A DNA stretch of 10,874 nucleotides from Oscillospiraceae bacterium (GTDB taxonomy: Bacteria > Bacillota > Clostridia > Oscillospirales > Oscillospiraceae), in the NCBI GenBank assembly GCA_029065305.1, contig JAIEIQ010000294.1, positions 1 through 10,874 of the forward strand, in the 5' to 3' direction. The notes beneath the pieces were generated by a model. The model searched no databases, had not been told where the DNA came from, and saw nothing but the letters and a program-made list of their open reading frames with translations. Of the stretch, positions 1 to 6,623 are shown piece after piece (the stretch's first letter is position 1; every line of letters starts with the position of its first letter). The position numbers and the translations under genes were made by a program.

Positions 1-175
1 CCTTCATGTACGCGTCGTTGGCCCCCCGCCCGTCGGACCCCGCCCCCACCTGGCACATGCCGATGACAGTCAGCGCCGCGTTGGACGAATCCCCCGGGGG
101 ATTCGTCCCGGCCCCGCAGGCGGAGCCGAGCACAAGGCCCAGCGCCAGCAGGGCGGTCAGGAAAAACCGCCTCAT
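1..175 (-). CDS. Sugar ABC-type substrate-binding lipoprotein (N-terminal part, runs off window)
   Basis: Only the first 58 codons are present; the gene continues beyond the left edge. The protein begins MRRFFLTALLALGLVLGSAC, a basic n-region and hydrophobic core ending in a cysteine at residue 20. This fits a lipoprotein signal, although the lipobox (G-S-A-C) has Gly instead of Leu/Val at -3. After a short Asn/Pro/Ser linker comes TVIGMCQVGAGSDGRGAND, resembling the first beta strand of sugar-binding proteins of the YtfQ/periplasmic-binding type (typically VGFSQVGAES-WRTAN). The start is clear: its ATG overlaps the kinase stop as ATGA, and AGGAGG lies 7 nt upstream. Its place as third gene after a YesN/YesM pair suggests either a transporter component under their control or a ligand-presenting co-sensor for the kinase. 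The ligand cannot be deduced from this fragment. Confidence 0.72.
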   Translation of the reverse strand, partial: MRRFFLTALLALGLVLGSACGAGTNPPGDSSNAALTVIGMCQVGAGSDGRGANDAYMK

Positions 176-1590
176 GTCTCCGCCTCCTCTCTCTCCCGGC
201 GGGGGACCCGGACCGTCACTGCGGTCCCCGCACCCTCACGGCTGGAGAGCGTCAGCCCGTAAAGACTGCCGAAAAGCAGCCGCAGCCGCTCGTGGACGGT
301 CACCAGGCCGAAACCCACCCGCTCCCCGCTCTCCATGGCCCGCCGCAGCTCCTCCAGCCGATCCTCCGTCATGCCCGCGCCGTCGTCGGCGATCTGGAGC
401 AGCACGTCCGCGCCCTCCTCCCGGCCGGCGATGCGGATGCGGCCCTTGCCGCGCTTGCGCTTGATGCCGTGGTACAGGGCGTTCTCCACCAGGGGCTGTA
501 AGGTCAGCTTGGGGAGCCGGGTCTCCCACAGGGCGGGGTCGATTTCGATGCTGTAGTCCAAAATATCCTTGTATCTCGCCTGCTGGATCTGGAGGTAGCT
601 GCGGACATGCCGCTCCTCCTCCCCCAGGGTGATGACGTCCTCCCCCCGGCTCAGGGAGTGGCGGAAGAAGTCGGAGAGGTTGGAGACCATCTCCACCGCC
701 GCCTGGGGCCGGTCCGCCTCGATGAGCCAGATAATGGTGTCCATGGTGTTGTAGAGGAAGTGGGGGTTGATCTGGGCCTGGAGCAACGCCAGCTCCGCCT
801 TGCGCAGGCTGGCCTGCTTCCGGGTGGTCTCCTGGATCTGGGCGTTGAGCCGGGCGATCATCTGCTCCATGCCCTCGCTGAGGGTGCGGATCTCGTAGGT
901 CTCCGAGCCCACCGGCTCCCGGACGGTCAGATCCCCACCGATGACGTCCTCCGCCCGGCGGCTCAGATCCACCACCGGCTGGGTGACGGAGCGGCCAAGG
1001 CGGACGCTGTAGCGGATCAGCAGCAGGATCAGCACCGCCGACAGCGCCGCCACCAGGATAATTTCCGCCGCGATCTGCCGGGAAATCTGCTGCTGCAGGA
1101 GGTTCAGCTGCACCGACTCGCAGTAGAGGTAGTTGTACATGTACTCCTGAATCAGCGCCGTGAGAACGTAGATGTTGTTCTCCAGCTGCATCTGCCGCCC
1201 GTCATAGCTCTGGGTCTGCTCAATCTGGCGGATCTTCTCCTCCAGGTTCTCACACAGATCCAGCACGCTGGTGACGGCCTGGAGGCTGTCCTTCTGGCTG
1301 GTGGAGCTCAGGAGGTCCTTCGCCAGGGCCTGGGCGTCCTGAACCTCCTGGATGGGCAGGCCCTCGGAGTACCGGCTCTCAATGACATAGTAGTACATTT
1401 TCAGATCGATGGTCTCCTTGAAGTCCTGGTTGAACTCCGAGGCGGTGGTCACATTGTAGAGGAGGTCCTCATACTGGCTGTTGTGCGCCAGCACCAGCGC
1501 CAGCGTCACCGCCAGAATCGCCGCCATAAAGCCGCAGAAGATCGCTACCATGCGGCGCATCCGGCTCTGGATGGAGTCCGGGCGGCTCAT
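172..1590 (-). CDS. YesM/LytS-type sensor histidine kinase
   Basis: This 472-residue membrane sensor kinase has a transmembrane segment at about residues 13-36, an extracellular, mostly helical region at about 37-171, a second transmembrane segment at about 173-193, a HAMP linker at about 194-247, a His_kinase (PF06580) domain and a C-terminal HATPase. The phospho-acceptor is His277 in QAQINPHFLYN. The ATP-binding N box is LQPLVENALYHG (Asn370), followed by DDGAGM (402-407) and VGFGLVTVHERL (G426, G428). The order and motifs are typical of YesM-family kinases, which pair with AraC-type regulators such as the one just upstream. It overlaps the regulator by 4 nt (ATGA), overlaps the downstream binding-protein gene the same way, and has a purine-rich SD (GGGGAGG) before the ATG. 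The extracellular part looks like a helical bundle rather than a globular ligand pocket, so it may sense through a partner protein. Signal unknown. Confidence 0.95.
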   Translation of the reverse strand: MSRPDSIQSRMRRMVAIFCGFMAAILAVTLALVLAHNSQYEDLLYNVTTASEFNQDFKETIDLKMYYYVIESRYSEGLPIQEVQDAQALAKDLLSSTSQKDSLQAVTSVLDLCENLEEKIRQIEQTQSYDGRQMQLENNIYVLTALIQEYMYNYLYCESVQLNLLQQQISRQIAAEIILVAALSAVLILLLIRYSVRLGRSVTQPVVDLSRRAEDVIGGDLTVREPVGSETYEIRTLSEGMEQMIARLNAQIQETTRKQASLRKAELALLQAQINPHFLYNTMDTIIWLIEADRPQAAVEMVSNLSDFFRHSLSRGEDVITLGEEERHVRSYLQIQQARYKDILDYSIEIDPALWETRLPKLTLQPLVENALYHGIKRKRGKGRIRIAGREEGADVLLQIADDGAGMTEDRLEELRRAMESGERVGFGLVTVHERLRLLFGSLYGLTLSSREGAGTAVTVRVPRREREEAET

Positions 1591-3209
1591 GGGCGCTTCC
1601 CCCCTCCCCGGTAGTCCCTGGGCGTGCAGCCCTGGGTCTTTTTGAAGAGGAAGCTGAAGTAGTGGGGGTCCCGGTACCCCACCGCAGCCGCCACCTCGCC
1701 GGAGCGCTTGTCCGTGGTGCGCAGCAGCTCCCGGGCCTTCTCCATCCGCCGGCCGGTGACGTACTCGGTGAAGGTGGCCCCCATCTCTTGGCTGAACACC
1801 GCCGAGAGGTAGTTGGCGGAGATGTTCACCTCCCGGGCCACCTGGTTCAGGGAGAGGGATTCCTCCGTATAGTGGCTGTCGATATAGGCCACCGCCTGCT
1901 TGAGCAGGCTCCGGAACTGACTGCTGGAGGCCCGGTCCCGCAGCTCTATGATCCGCAGGAGGATGTCGGAGAGGTAGCCCCTCAGATCCGCCGCCGTCAC
2001 GTTCCGGCCCACCAGCTCCAGGCAGGTCAGGGGGGCGAAGGCCTCCCGCTGGCCCACCTCCAGGGAGGCGGCAAAGCGGGCCGCCGTGAAGCGGACGGAG
2101 AGCATGAGGTACTGGCAGAAGGGCTTGGAGCCGAGGGCCTCCTCCACACTGCGGATATACTCATCCACAAAGCGGGGGATCTCCTGGGCGCTGGCGCTGT
2201 GCATCACGCCGGAGAGGATAGCCGGATCCACCTTCCCCGCGTCCAGCTGGTCCAGCTGGCAGTCGCTGCCGGTGCCGGTGAGGAAGCTGACCGTGTCCGC
2301 CGTCAGCACATGCTGCCGGGGCAGGATGTGCCGGTAGGCCCAGAGGCGGGAGACCTCCTCAAAGCAGGCCGGCAGGGTGCTCAGCCGCTGGGTGGGCCGG
2401 CCCACCGCCACATACCAGCTCTGCTCCGGGGCGTGGGCCCCGTACTGCTCCCGCACCGTGTCCACGCAGCGGCGGGCCAGCTCCTCCATCCGGGCTGTCT
2501 CGCCCTTGAGCAGCACGGCGTAGGTGGTCAGATTCCAGCGCAGGAGGACGTACTCCGGATACTTCAAAAAGTGCTCCAGCAGGGCGTCCCGCAGGCGGGC
2601 CCCTGGCTCGGAGTAGGCCTCCGCCGAGCCGGAGGGCTCCGGCAGAACGGAGAAGAAGGCGATGGTGTAGCACTGAGCCCGGAGATCGATGTCCAGCTTC
2701 GCTGCGGACTCGTAGATCTCCTGGACGGAGAGCTGGCCCGCCACCACCCGCTCAAAGAACACCCGGCGGGTGTACTGCTCATACTCCTCCGCCTCCCGGT
2801 GGAACTGGGCCAGATAACTCCGGTTGGCCCGCTCGCCCTCGATCTTCTCCTTGAGCTCCGCCAGCACGTCCAGCAGGGCTTTTTTCGTGATGGGCTTGAG
2901 GAGATAGCGGTCCACACCGATGTTGATGGCCTGCTGGGCGTACTCGAAGTCGTCGTAGCCGGAGATGATGATAATCTTCATCTCCGGAAACTCCCGGCTC
3001 ACCAGCTCGCTGAGGGCCAGTCCGTCCATAAAGGGCATCCGGATATCGGTGATCAGCACGTCTGGCTTCACCTGGCGGATGAGGGGCAGGGCCATTTCGC
3101 CGTCCCCGGCCTCCCCCGCGAAGGAATAGCCGTATTGTGACCAGGGGACCGTGTCCCGCAGGGTCTCTCGGATAATGCTCTCGTCCTCCGCCAAAAATAC
3201 GCGCAGCAA
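1587..3209 (-). CDS. YesN-type response regulator, receiver plus AraC-family DNA-binding domain
   Basis: The cytoplasmic transcription factor is the cognate partner of the overlapping YesM-type kinase. Starting at TTG 3209 it has 540 residues. The N-terminal receiver domain (about 1-120) has the acidic pair E8/D9, phospho-acceptor D55 in LITDIRMPF and K105 in YLLKPI. A long middle region of about 300 residues without a recognised enzymatic motif is typical of YesN proteins. The AraC/XylS double helix-turn-helix occupies about 435-540, including VAREVNISANYLSAVFSQ and VAAAVGYRDPHYFSFLFKK. An in-frame ATG at 3284 would add 25 residues, but they do not belong to the receiver fold. TTG is preferred because GGAGGAGGGGG lies 6-7 nt upstream and translation then begins directly at the first receiver strand (LRVFLAEDE). 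It is the first gene of a minus-strand operon and presumably activates linked sugar-transport genes beyond the left edge (inference). Confidence 0.93.
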   Translation of the reverse strand: MLRVFLAEDESIIRETLRDTVPWSQYGYSFAGEAGDGEMALPLIRQVKPDVLITDIRMPFMDGLALSELVSREFPEMKIIIISGYDDFEYAQQAINIGVDRYLLKPITKKALLDVLAELKEKIEGERANRSYLAQFHREAEEYEQYTRRVFFERVVAGQLSVQEIYESAAKLDIDLRAQCYTIAFFSVLPEPSGSAEAYSEPGARLRDALLEHFLKYPEYVLLRWNLTTYAVLLKGETARMEELARRCVDTVREQYGAHAPEQSWYVAVGRPTQRLSTLPACFEEVSRLWAYRHILPRQHVLTADTVSFLTGTGSDCQLDQLDAGKVDPAILSGVMHSASAQEIPRFVDEYIRSVEEALGSKPFCQYLMLSVRFTAARFAASLEVGQREAFAPLTCLELVGRNVTAADLRGYLSDILLRIIELRDRASSSQFRSLLKQAVAYIDSHYTEESLSLNQVAREVNISANYLSAVFSQEMGATFTEYVTGRRMEKARELLRTTDKRSGEVAAAVGYRDPHYFSFLFKKTQGCTPRDYRGGGKRP

Positions 3210-3252
3210 ATGGATCCCCCTCCTCCGTGGAAACGGTTTGTCTTTGTTTACT

Positions 3253-3261
3253 AGAATAGCA
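3253..3261 (-). promoter_or_regulatory. Possible extended -10 promoter for the response-regulator operon
   Basis: Read on the minus strand this is TGCTATTCT, an extended -10 (TGn plus TATTCT). It lies about 44 nt before the TTG start, leaving room for a short leader and the SD. No good -35 is seen; TTGTGG occurs 20 nt upstream of TATTCT, which is too far. Just upstream is the odd palindrome TTCCGGCGGAA (3266-3276), which would fall in the spacer and could be an operator, but this is weak. Confidence 0.4.
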
Positions 3262-3311
3262 TATTTTCCGGCGGAATACCACAAGAATTTCCCTCACGGG
3301 CGGAAATTTTG

Positions 3312-3329
3312 GCGCGGCGGAAGCCGCGC
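3312..3329. other. GC-rich hairpin with a GGAA loop between divergent promoters
   Basis: GCGCGGC (3312-3318) and GCCGCGC (3323-3329) form a perfect 7-bp stem around GGAA. No T-run follows on either strand, so it is not a normal terminator. It lies between the divergent response-regulator and ychF promoters. A second palindrome, GGCCATGGCC, follows at 3354-3363. No function can be assigned. Confidence 0.3.
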
Positions 3330-3374
3330 GTCCGGCCGCCCGACAATTTATCAGGCCATGGCCCCGGCGCCCCC

Positions 3375-3403
3375 TTGTAATCCCGCCCCGTTTCCTGTAT
3401 AAT
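3375..3403 (+). promoter_or_regulatory. Sigma-A promoter of the ychF operon
   Basis: TTGTAA (3375-3380), a 17-bp spacer and a perfect TATAAT (3398-3403) stand 34 bp before the ychF ATG. Transcription would start around 3410, giving a short leader with the SD AGGAAAGGA (about 3418-3426). The GTG at 3404 that opens the longest reading frame lies at the -10 box itself and cannot be the real start. Confidence 0.85.
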
Positions 3404-3436
3404 GTGGGAAAGCCCAAAGGAAAGGACAGAAAAACC

Positions 3437-4528
3437 ATGAAGCTTGGAATTGTGGGTCTTCCAAATGTAGGAAAATCGACCCTTTTCAACGCCATCACCA
3501 ACGCCGGCGCGGAGAGCGCCAACTACCCCTTCTGCACCATCGACCCCAACGTGGGCATGGTGGCGGTGCCCGACGAGCGCCTGTTGCAGCTCAGCGAGAT
3601 GTACCATCCGAAAAAGACCACTCCGGCGGTCATTGAGTTTGTGGATATCGCCGGACTGGTGAAGGGCGCGTCCAAGGGCGAGGGCCTTGGCAACAAATTT
3701 TTGAGCAATATCCGCATGACCGACGCCATTGTCCACGTAGTCCGCTGCTTCGACGACGAGAACGTCATCCATGTGGAGGGCGGCGCGGATCCCCTCCGGG
3801 ATATCGACATCATCGACCTGGAGCTGGTGATGGCGGATGTGGAGATGGTGGAGCGGCGCATAGACAAGGCCCAAAAGGCCGCAAAGGGGGACAAGAAGTT
3901 CCTCAAGGAGGTGGAGATCTTCCAGGGTCTGCTCACCTGGCTCAACGACGGCAACGCCGCCCGGTCCTACGACTGCGACGACGACACCAAGGCCGTGATT
4001 GCCACCAGCGACCTGCTGACCCTCAAGCCGGTGATCTACGCCGCCAATCTGGACGAGGACGGTTTTTCCCACCCGGAGGACACCCCCTACTATCAACAGG
4101 TAGCCCAGCGGGCCCAGGCCGAGGGGGCCCAGGTCATTCCCGTGTGCGCCAAGCTGGAGGCGGAGATCGCCGAGCTGGAGGGTGAGGAGAAGGCCATGTT
4201 CCTGGAGGATCTGGGGGTCAGCGAGAGCGGCCTGGACCGGCTGGTGAAGGCGAGCTATACCCTTCTGGGGCTGATCTCCTACCTGACCAGCGGCGAGGAC
4301 GAGTGCCGCGCCTGGACCATCACCCGGGGCACCAAGGCTCCCCAGGCGGCGGGGAAAATCCACTCCGATTTTGAGCGGGGCTTCATCCGGGCGGAGGTCA
4401 TCGCCTACGAGGACCTGATGGCCGTAGGGACCATGGCGGCGGCCCGGGAGAAGGGCATGATCCGCTCCGAGGGCAAGGAGTACGTGGTGAAGGACGGGGA
4501 TATCATCCTGTTCCGGTTTAATGTCTAG
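3437..4528 (+). CDS. ychF: Redox-regulated ATPase YchF (Obg-related TRAFAC P-loop protein)
   Basis: The protein has 363 residues from ATG 3437, the usual length for YchF, a conserved ribosome-associated P-loop protein that in characterised members prefers ATP to GTP and is linked to stress and translation. The P loop is GLPNVGKST (7-15), followed by [12 protein letters not shown] and the switch-II/G3 element [17 protein letters not shown] (70-86). The G4 position reads NLDE (204-207) instead of NKxD, the variant that explains relaxed purine specificity in this family. A helical region is inserted at about 135-200. The C-terminal TGS domain (about 278-363) contains [20 protein letters not shown] and ends in [10 protein letters not shown]. 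The start follows the promoter and SD and removes 11 non-conserved residues of the longer frame. The stop overlaps the next gene by 8 nt, making ychF the leader of a four-gene operon. Confidence 0.97.
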   Translation: MKLGIVGLPNVGKSTLFNAITNAGAESANYPFCTIDPNVGMVAVPDERLLQLSEMYHPKKTTPAVIEFVDIAGLVKGASKGEGLGNKFLSNIRMTDAIVHVVRCFDDENVIHVEGGADPLRDIDIIDLELVMADVEMVERRIDKAQKAAKGDKKFLKEVEIFQGLLTWLNDGNAARSYDCDDDTKAVIATSDLLTLKPVIYAANLDEDGFSHPEDTPYYQQVAQRAQAEGAQVIPVCAKLEAEIAELEGEEKAMFLEDLGVSESGLDRLVKASYTLLGLISYLTSGEDECRAWTITRGTKAPQAAGKIHSDFERGFIRAEVIAYEDLMAVGTMAAAREKGMIRSEGKEYVVKDGDIILFRFNV

Positions 4529-5210
4529 CCGCCGTTTTGACATCCTGGACGCCTGGCGGACGCTGGCGATTCTGCTGATGATCGCCTACCATTTTCTATA
4601 CGACCTGTATATATTCGACGTTATATCAGCATCCCAGCTCTTCTCCACGCCGCTGAATATCCTGGAGCGGTTCATCTGCTGTAGTTTTATTCTCCTGGCC
4701 GGGGCCTCCGCCCGGTTCTCCCGGAACAACCTGCGCCACGGGCTTCTCGTCCTGGCGGCGGGACTGGCTGTGGAGATCGGCGCGGCCGTGGCCGGGCAGA
4801 CCATCCGGTGGGGAGTGCTGATGCTGCTGGGGACGTCCATGGCGGTCTGGCACTTTGGGGGAAAATATCTGGGGAGAATCCAGCCTGCTGTCTTAGGCTT
4901 CGGTGCGTTTGTCCTGTTTTTCGCGGCGCGGGCGTGGACAGCGCGCGTCACCGCGCCGGTAAGCTGGCTGTATCCCCTGGGTTTTACAGCCCCGGGATTC
5001 TACAGCGCGGACTATTTCCCGCTGTTTCCCTGGTTCTTTCTGTTCCTTATGGGGACGGTGCTGGGGGGCTGGTGCCTGGAGCACCAGGAGAGACGGCTGC
5101 TCACGCTGGCGCTGCCCAGGGTCCTCACCTGGCCGGGGCGGCACAGCCTTTTGATCTACGTTCTGCACCAGCCGGTTTTGTACGGCATCAGTTTTCTAAT
5201 CTGGGGGTAA
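4521..5210 (+). CDS. DUF1624 / HGSNAT-like multispanning membrane protein
   Basis: The 229-residue hydrophobic protein has about six or seven membrane segments. It opens with RRFDILDAWRTLAILLMIAY and continues HFLYDLYIFD, the signature of the DUF1624/heparan-alpha-glucosaminide N-acetyltransferase catalytic family (PF07786), including a conserved His (H24) in YHFLYDL. Further family features are FILLAGASARFSRNNLRHGL (57-76), WGVLMLLGTS (97-106) and, near the end, WPGRHSLLIYVLHQPVLYGI (204-223) with His216. Eukaryotic relatives move acetyl groups across a membrane to a sugar amine; the bacterial substrate is unknown, so acetyl transfer to an envelope sugar is inference. The ATG lies within the last codons of ychF (8-nt overlap) and no clear SD precedes it, so translational coupling is likely. 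The protein must start here because the conserved RFDILD begins at residue 5. Confidence 0.88.
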   Translation: MSSRRFDILDAWRTLAILLMIAYHFLYDLYIFDVISASQLFSTPLNILERFICCSFILLAGASARFSRNNLRHGLLVLAAGLAVEIGAAVAGQTIRWGVLMLLGTSMAVWHFGGKYLGRIQPAVLGFGAFVLFFAARAWTARVTAPVSWLYPLGFTAPGFYSADYFPLFPWFFLFLMGTVLGGWCLEHQERRLLTLALPRVLTWPGRHSLLIYVLHQPVLYGISFLIWG

Positions 5211-5216
5211 AGCGCG

Positions 5217-5693
5217 ATGTTCCACTGCACCTTGTGCTATCTGGAGAGCGAAAAGGGCGAGTACCTGATGCTCCACCGGGTAAAAAAGAAAAACGACGTC
5301 AACCACGACAAGTGGATTGGCGTGGGCGGCAAGTTCGAGGCGGACGAGAGCCCGGAGGAGTGCCTGCTCCGGGAGGTCCGGGAGGAGACGGGCCTGACCC
5401 TGACCCGCTGGCGCTTCCGGGGGATCGTCACCTTCGTGGCGGAGGGCCACGAGACGGAGTACATCTATCTCTACACCGCCGATCAGTGGACGGGGGAGAT
5501 GATCGAGTGCAATGAGGGGGATCTGGAGTGGATCCCCAAGGGGAAGGTCTGCGATCTGCCCATCTGGGAGGGGGACAAGATCTTTTTCCGGCTCATTGAG
5601 AATCCGGACAGCCCCTTTTTCTCCCTGAAAATGGCCTACAGGGGGGACGAGCTGGTCCAGGCGGCTCTGGATGGGAAGGAGCTGCCGGTGTGA
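5217..5693 (+). CDS. Nudix hydrolase (8-oxo-dGTP diphosphatase / MutT-like)
   Basis: The 158-residue cytosolic hydrolase carries a complete Nudix box at residues 38-60: G38, E44, then REVREETGL (52-60), matching G-x5-E-x7-RE-x2-EE-x-G-U exactly. The glutamates in REVREE bind the metal ions that cleave a nucleoside diphosphate linked to another group. The N-terminal LCYLES...YLMLHRV and the WIGVGGKFE stretch resemble the clostridial MutT/YtkD-like group usually annotated as 8-oxo-dGTP diphosphatase, but the exact substrate cannot be read from sequence. It starts 6 nt after the DUF1624 stop, with only a modest G-rich SD. Its stop overlaps the next gene by 4 nt (GTGA), so it is mid-operon. Confidence 0.93.
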   Translation: MFHCTLCYLESEKGEYLMLHRVKKKNDVNHDKWIGVGGKFEADESPEECLLREVREETGLTLTRWRFRGIVTFVAEGHETEYIYLYTADQWTGEMIECNEGDLEWIPKGKVCDLPIWEGDKIFFRLIENPDSPFFSLKMAYRGDELVQAALDGKELPV

Positions 5694-6133
5694 GGGAGAA
5701 GCTGCTCATCTCCGCCTGTCTGCTGGGGGAGAACTGCAAGTACAGCGGCGGAAACAACTACGAGCCCCTGACGGAGGCGCTGGGGGAGCGGTTTGAGCTG
5801 GTCCCGGTGTGTCCGGAGCGCCTGGGCGGTCTGACCAGCCCCAGGGAGCCGGCGGAGCGGGTGGGGGAGCGGGTTCTGTCCTGGACCGGGGAGGACTGGA
5901 CAGCGGCCTTCCATCTGGGGGCGGAGCGGACATTGGAGATCGCCCGAAGGGAGGGGATCTCCCAGGCGGTGCTCAAGGAGCGCAGCCCCTCCTGCGGCTG
6001 CGGGGCTGTCTATGACGGGACCTTTACAGGCACTGTGGTCCCCGGTGACGGCGTGGCGGCGGAGCTTTTGAAGCGGCACGGCGTCCATATCCGGGGCGAG
6101 AGCCGGATCGGGGAGCTGTTGAAAAACGACTGA
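5690..6133 (+). CDS. DUF523 family protein (TudS-like, putative iron-sulfur thiouracil desulfurase)
   Basis: The protein has 147 residues and starts at GTG 5690, overlapping the Nudix stop (GTGA) with AAGGAG 8 nt upstream. It has the DUF523 hallmarks: LLISACLLGENCKYSGGNN near the N-terminus (C10, C16), VPVCPERLGGLTSPREPAE (C41), and LKERSPSCGCG (C102, C104). Characterised DUF523 members (TudS) carry a [4Fe-4S] cluster held by three cysteines and remove sulfur from 2-thiouracil; C10, C41 and C102 are the likely ligands here. The family is broad, so desulfurase activity is inference. Its position after a Nudix hydrolase suggests a shared role in cleaning up modified nucleobases or nucleotides. 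It is the last gene of the ychF operon and is followed directly by a terminator. Confidence 0.9.
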   Translation: MREKLLISACLLGENCKYSGGNNYEPLTEALGERFELVPVCPERLGGLTSPREPAERVGERVLSWTGEDWTAAFHLGAERTLEIARREGISQAVLKERSPSCGCGAVYDGTFTGTVVPGDGVAAELLKRHGVHIRGESRIGELLKND

Positions 6134-6134
6134 A

Positions 6135-6172
6135 GGGGGCGCGGCAGACTGCCGCGCCCCCGTTCTCTCTTG
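6135..6172. terminator. Strong hairpin terminator between convergent genes
   Basis: A near-perfect palindrome (6135-6161) can form a 12-bp GC-rich stem, GGGGGCGCGGCA with TGCCGCGCCCCC, around a 3-nt loop. It begins one base after the DUF523 stop and is followed by the T-rich GTTCTCTCTTGT. It separates the plus-strand ychF operon from the minus-strand RNHCP gene ending at 6173. The T-tract is interrupted, so efficiency rests on the very stable stem, which could also serve the minus strand. Confidence 0.85.
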
Positions 6173-6601
6173 TTACGGCTTCAGCGTCCCGTCCCCAGCC
6201 ATCAGCGCCGTCATCTCCTCGATCCGCTCCAGGGGGAACGGCGGCAGGCACAGCGGCTTCATGGCGATGGACATCAGCTTCATAGGGTTGTCGTCCGCCG
6301 CCACCCGGTTGGAGTGGAGCTGGCCGCAGCGGCGGCAGCGGTGGATCACCGCCCACTCCCCTCTGCCGCGAATCCACACGGCGATGGGCTCCATGAGCCC
6401 GCCGCAGTCCGCCGCCCTGTCCCCGGGCTCGATGTCCAGGTGGAGGCTGGTCAGGCAGTTGGGGCAGTGGTTGCGGTGATCGCTGCCAGCCCCGGCTGAG
6501 ACCACCAGCCGTCCGCACTGCTTGCAGACAAAGCTGTCGGAGCAGGGGTGGTGCTTGTAGTAGCCTTTTTCATACTGTTTCCGTTTATTTTCACGGTTCA
6601 T
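6173..6601 (-). CDS. RNHCP domain-containing zinc-binding protein
   Basis: The 142-residue cytosolic protein belongs to the RNHCP domain family (PF12647), named after the motif seen here in DHRNHCPNCL (RNHCP at 43-47). Cysteine pairs C26-x2-C29 (FVCKQCGR), C46-x2-C49 and C89-x2-C92 (IHRCRRCGQL), plus C66 (AADCGGLMEPIAVW), indicate zinc-ribbon structures. The conserved tail reads HSNRVAADDNPMKLMSIAMK and PLCLPPFPLE. The N-terminus (NRENKRKQYEKGYYKHH) is basic. The molecular function of RNHCP proteins is not established to my knowledge; nucleic-acid binding is plausible but unproven. The ATG at 6601 has the SD AAGGAGA (6612-6618). The gene lies downstream of a structured RNA with its own promoter and terminator, and no good separate promoter is seen between that terminator and the SD, so expression may depend on read-through. 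Confidence 0.88.
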   Translation of the reverse strand: MNRENKRKQYEKGYYKHHPCSDSFVCKQCGRLVVSAGAGSDHRNHCPNCLTSLHLDIEPGDRAADCGGLMEPIAVWIRGRGEWAVIHRCRRCGQLHSNRVAADDNPMKLMSIAMKPLCLPPFPLERIEEMTALMAGDGTLKP

Positions 6602-6623
6602 GGTTATTCTTTCTCCTTACGCG

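Noticed and set aside
607..3140. Long plus-strand open frames opposite the kinase and regulator genes (607-1614 and 1662-3140)
   Set aside because: They are low-complexity Leu/Gly/His/Gln-rich shadow frames produced by high GC at third positions; the opposite strand carries complete recognisable families with SD sequences.
3210..3284. ATG at 3284 as start of the response regulator
   Set aside because: The 25 added residues are not part of the receiver fold, and the TTG at 3209 has a strong SD at the right spacing and begins at the first receiver strand. The possible extended -10 at 3253-3261 would also lie inside the longer frame.
3312..3329. GC-rich hairpin as a transcription terminator
   Set aside because: No T-run on either strand, and it lies upstream of both divergent genes.
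3404..3436. GTG at 3404 as start of ychF
   Set aside because: It lies at the end of the -10 box of the promoter and upstream of the SD; ATG 3437 gives the usual YchF N-terminus ([14 protein letters not shown]).
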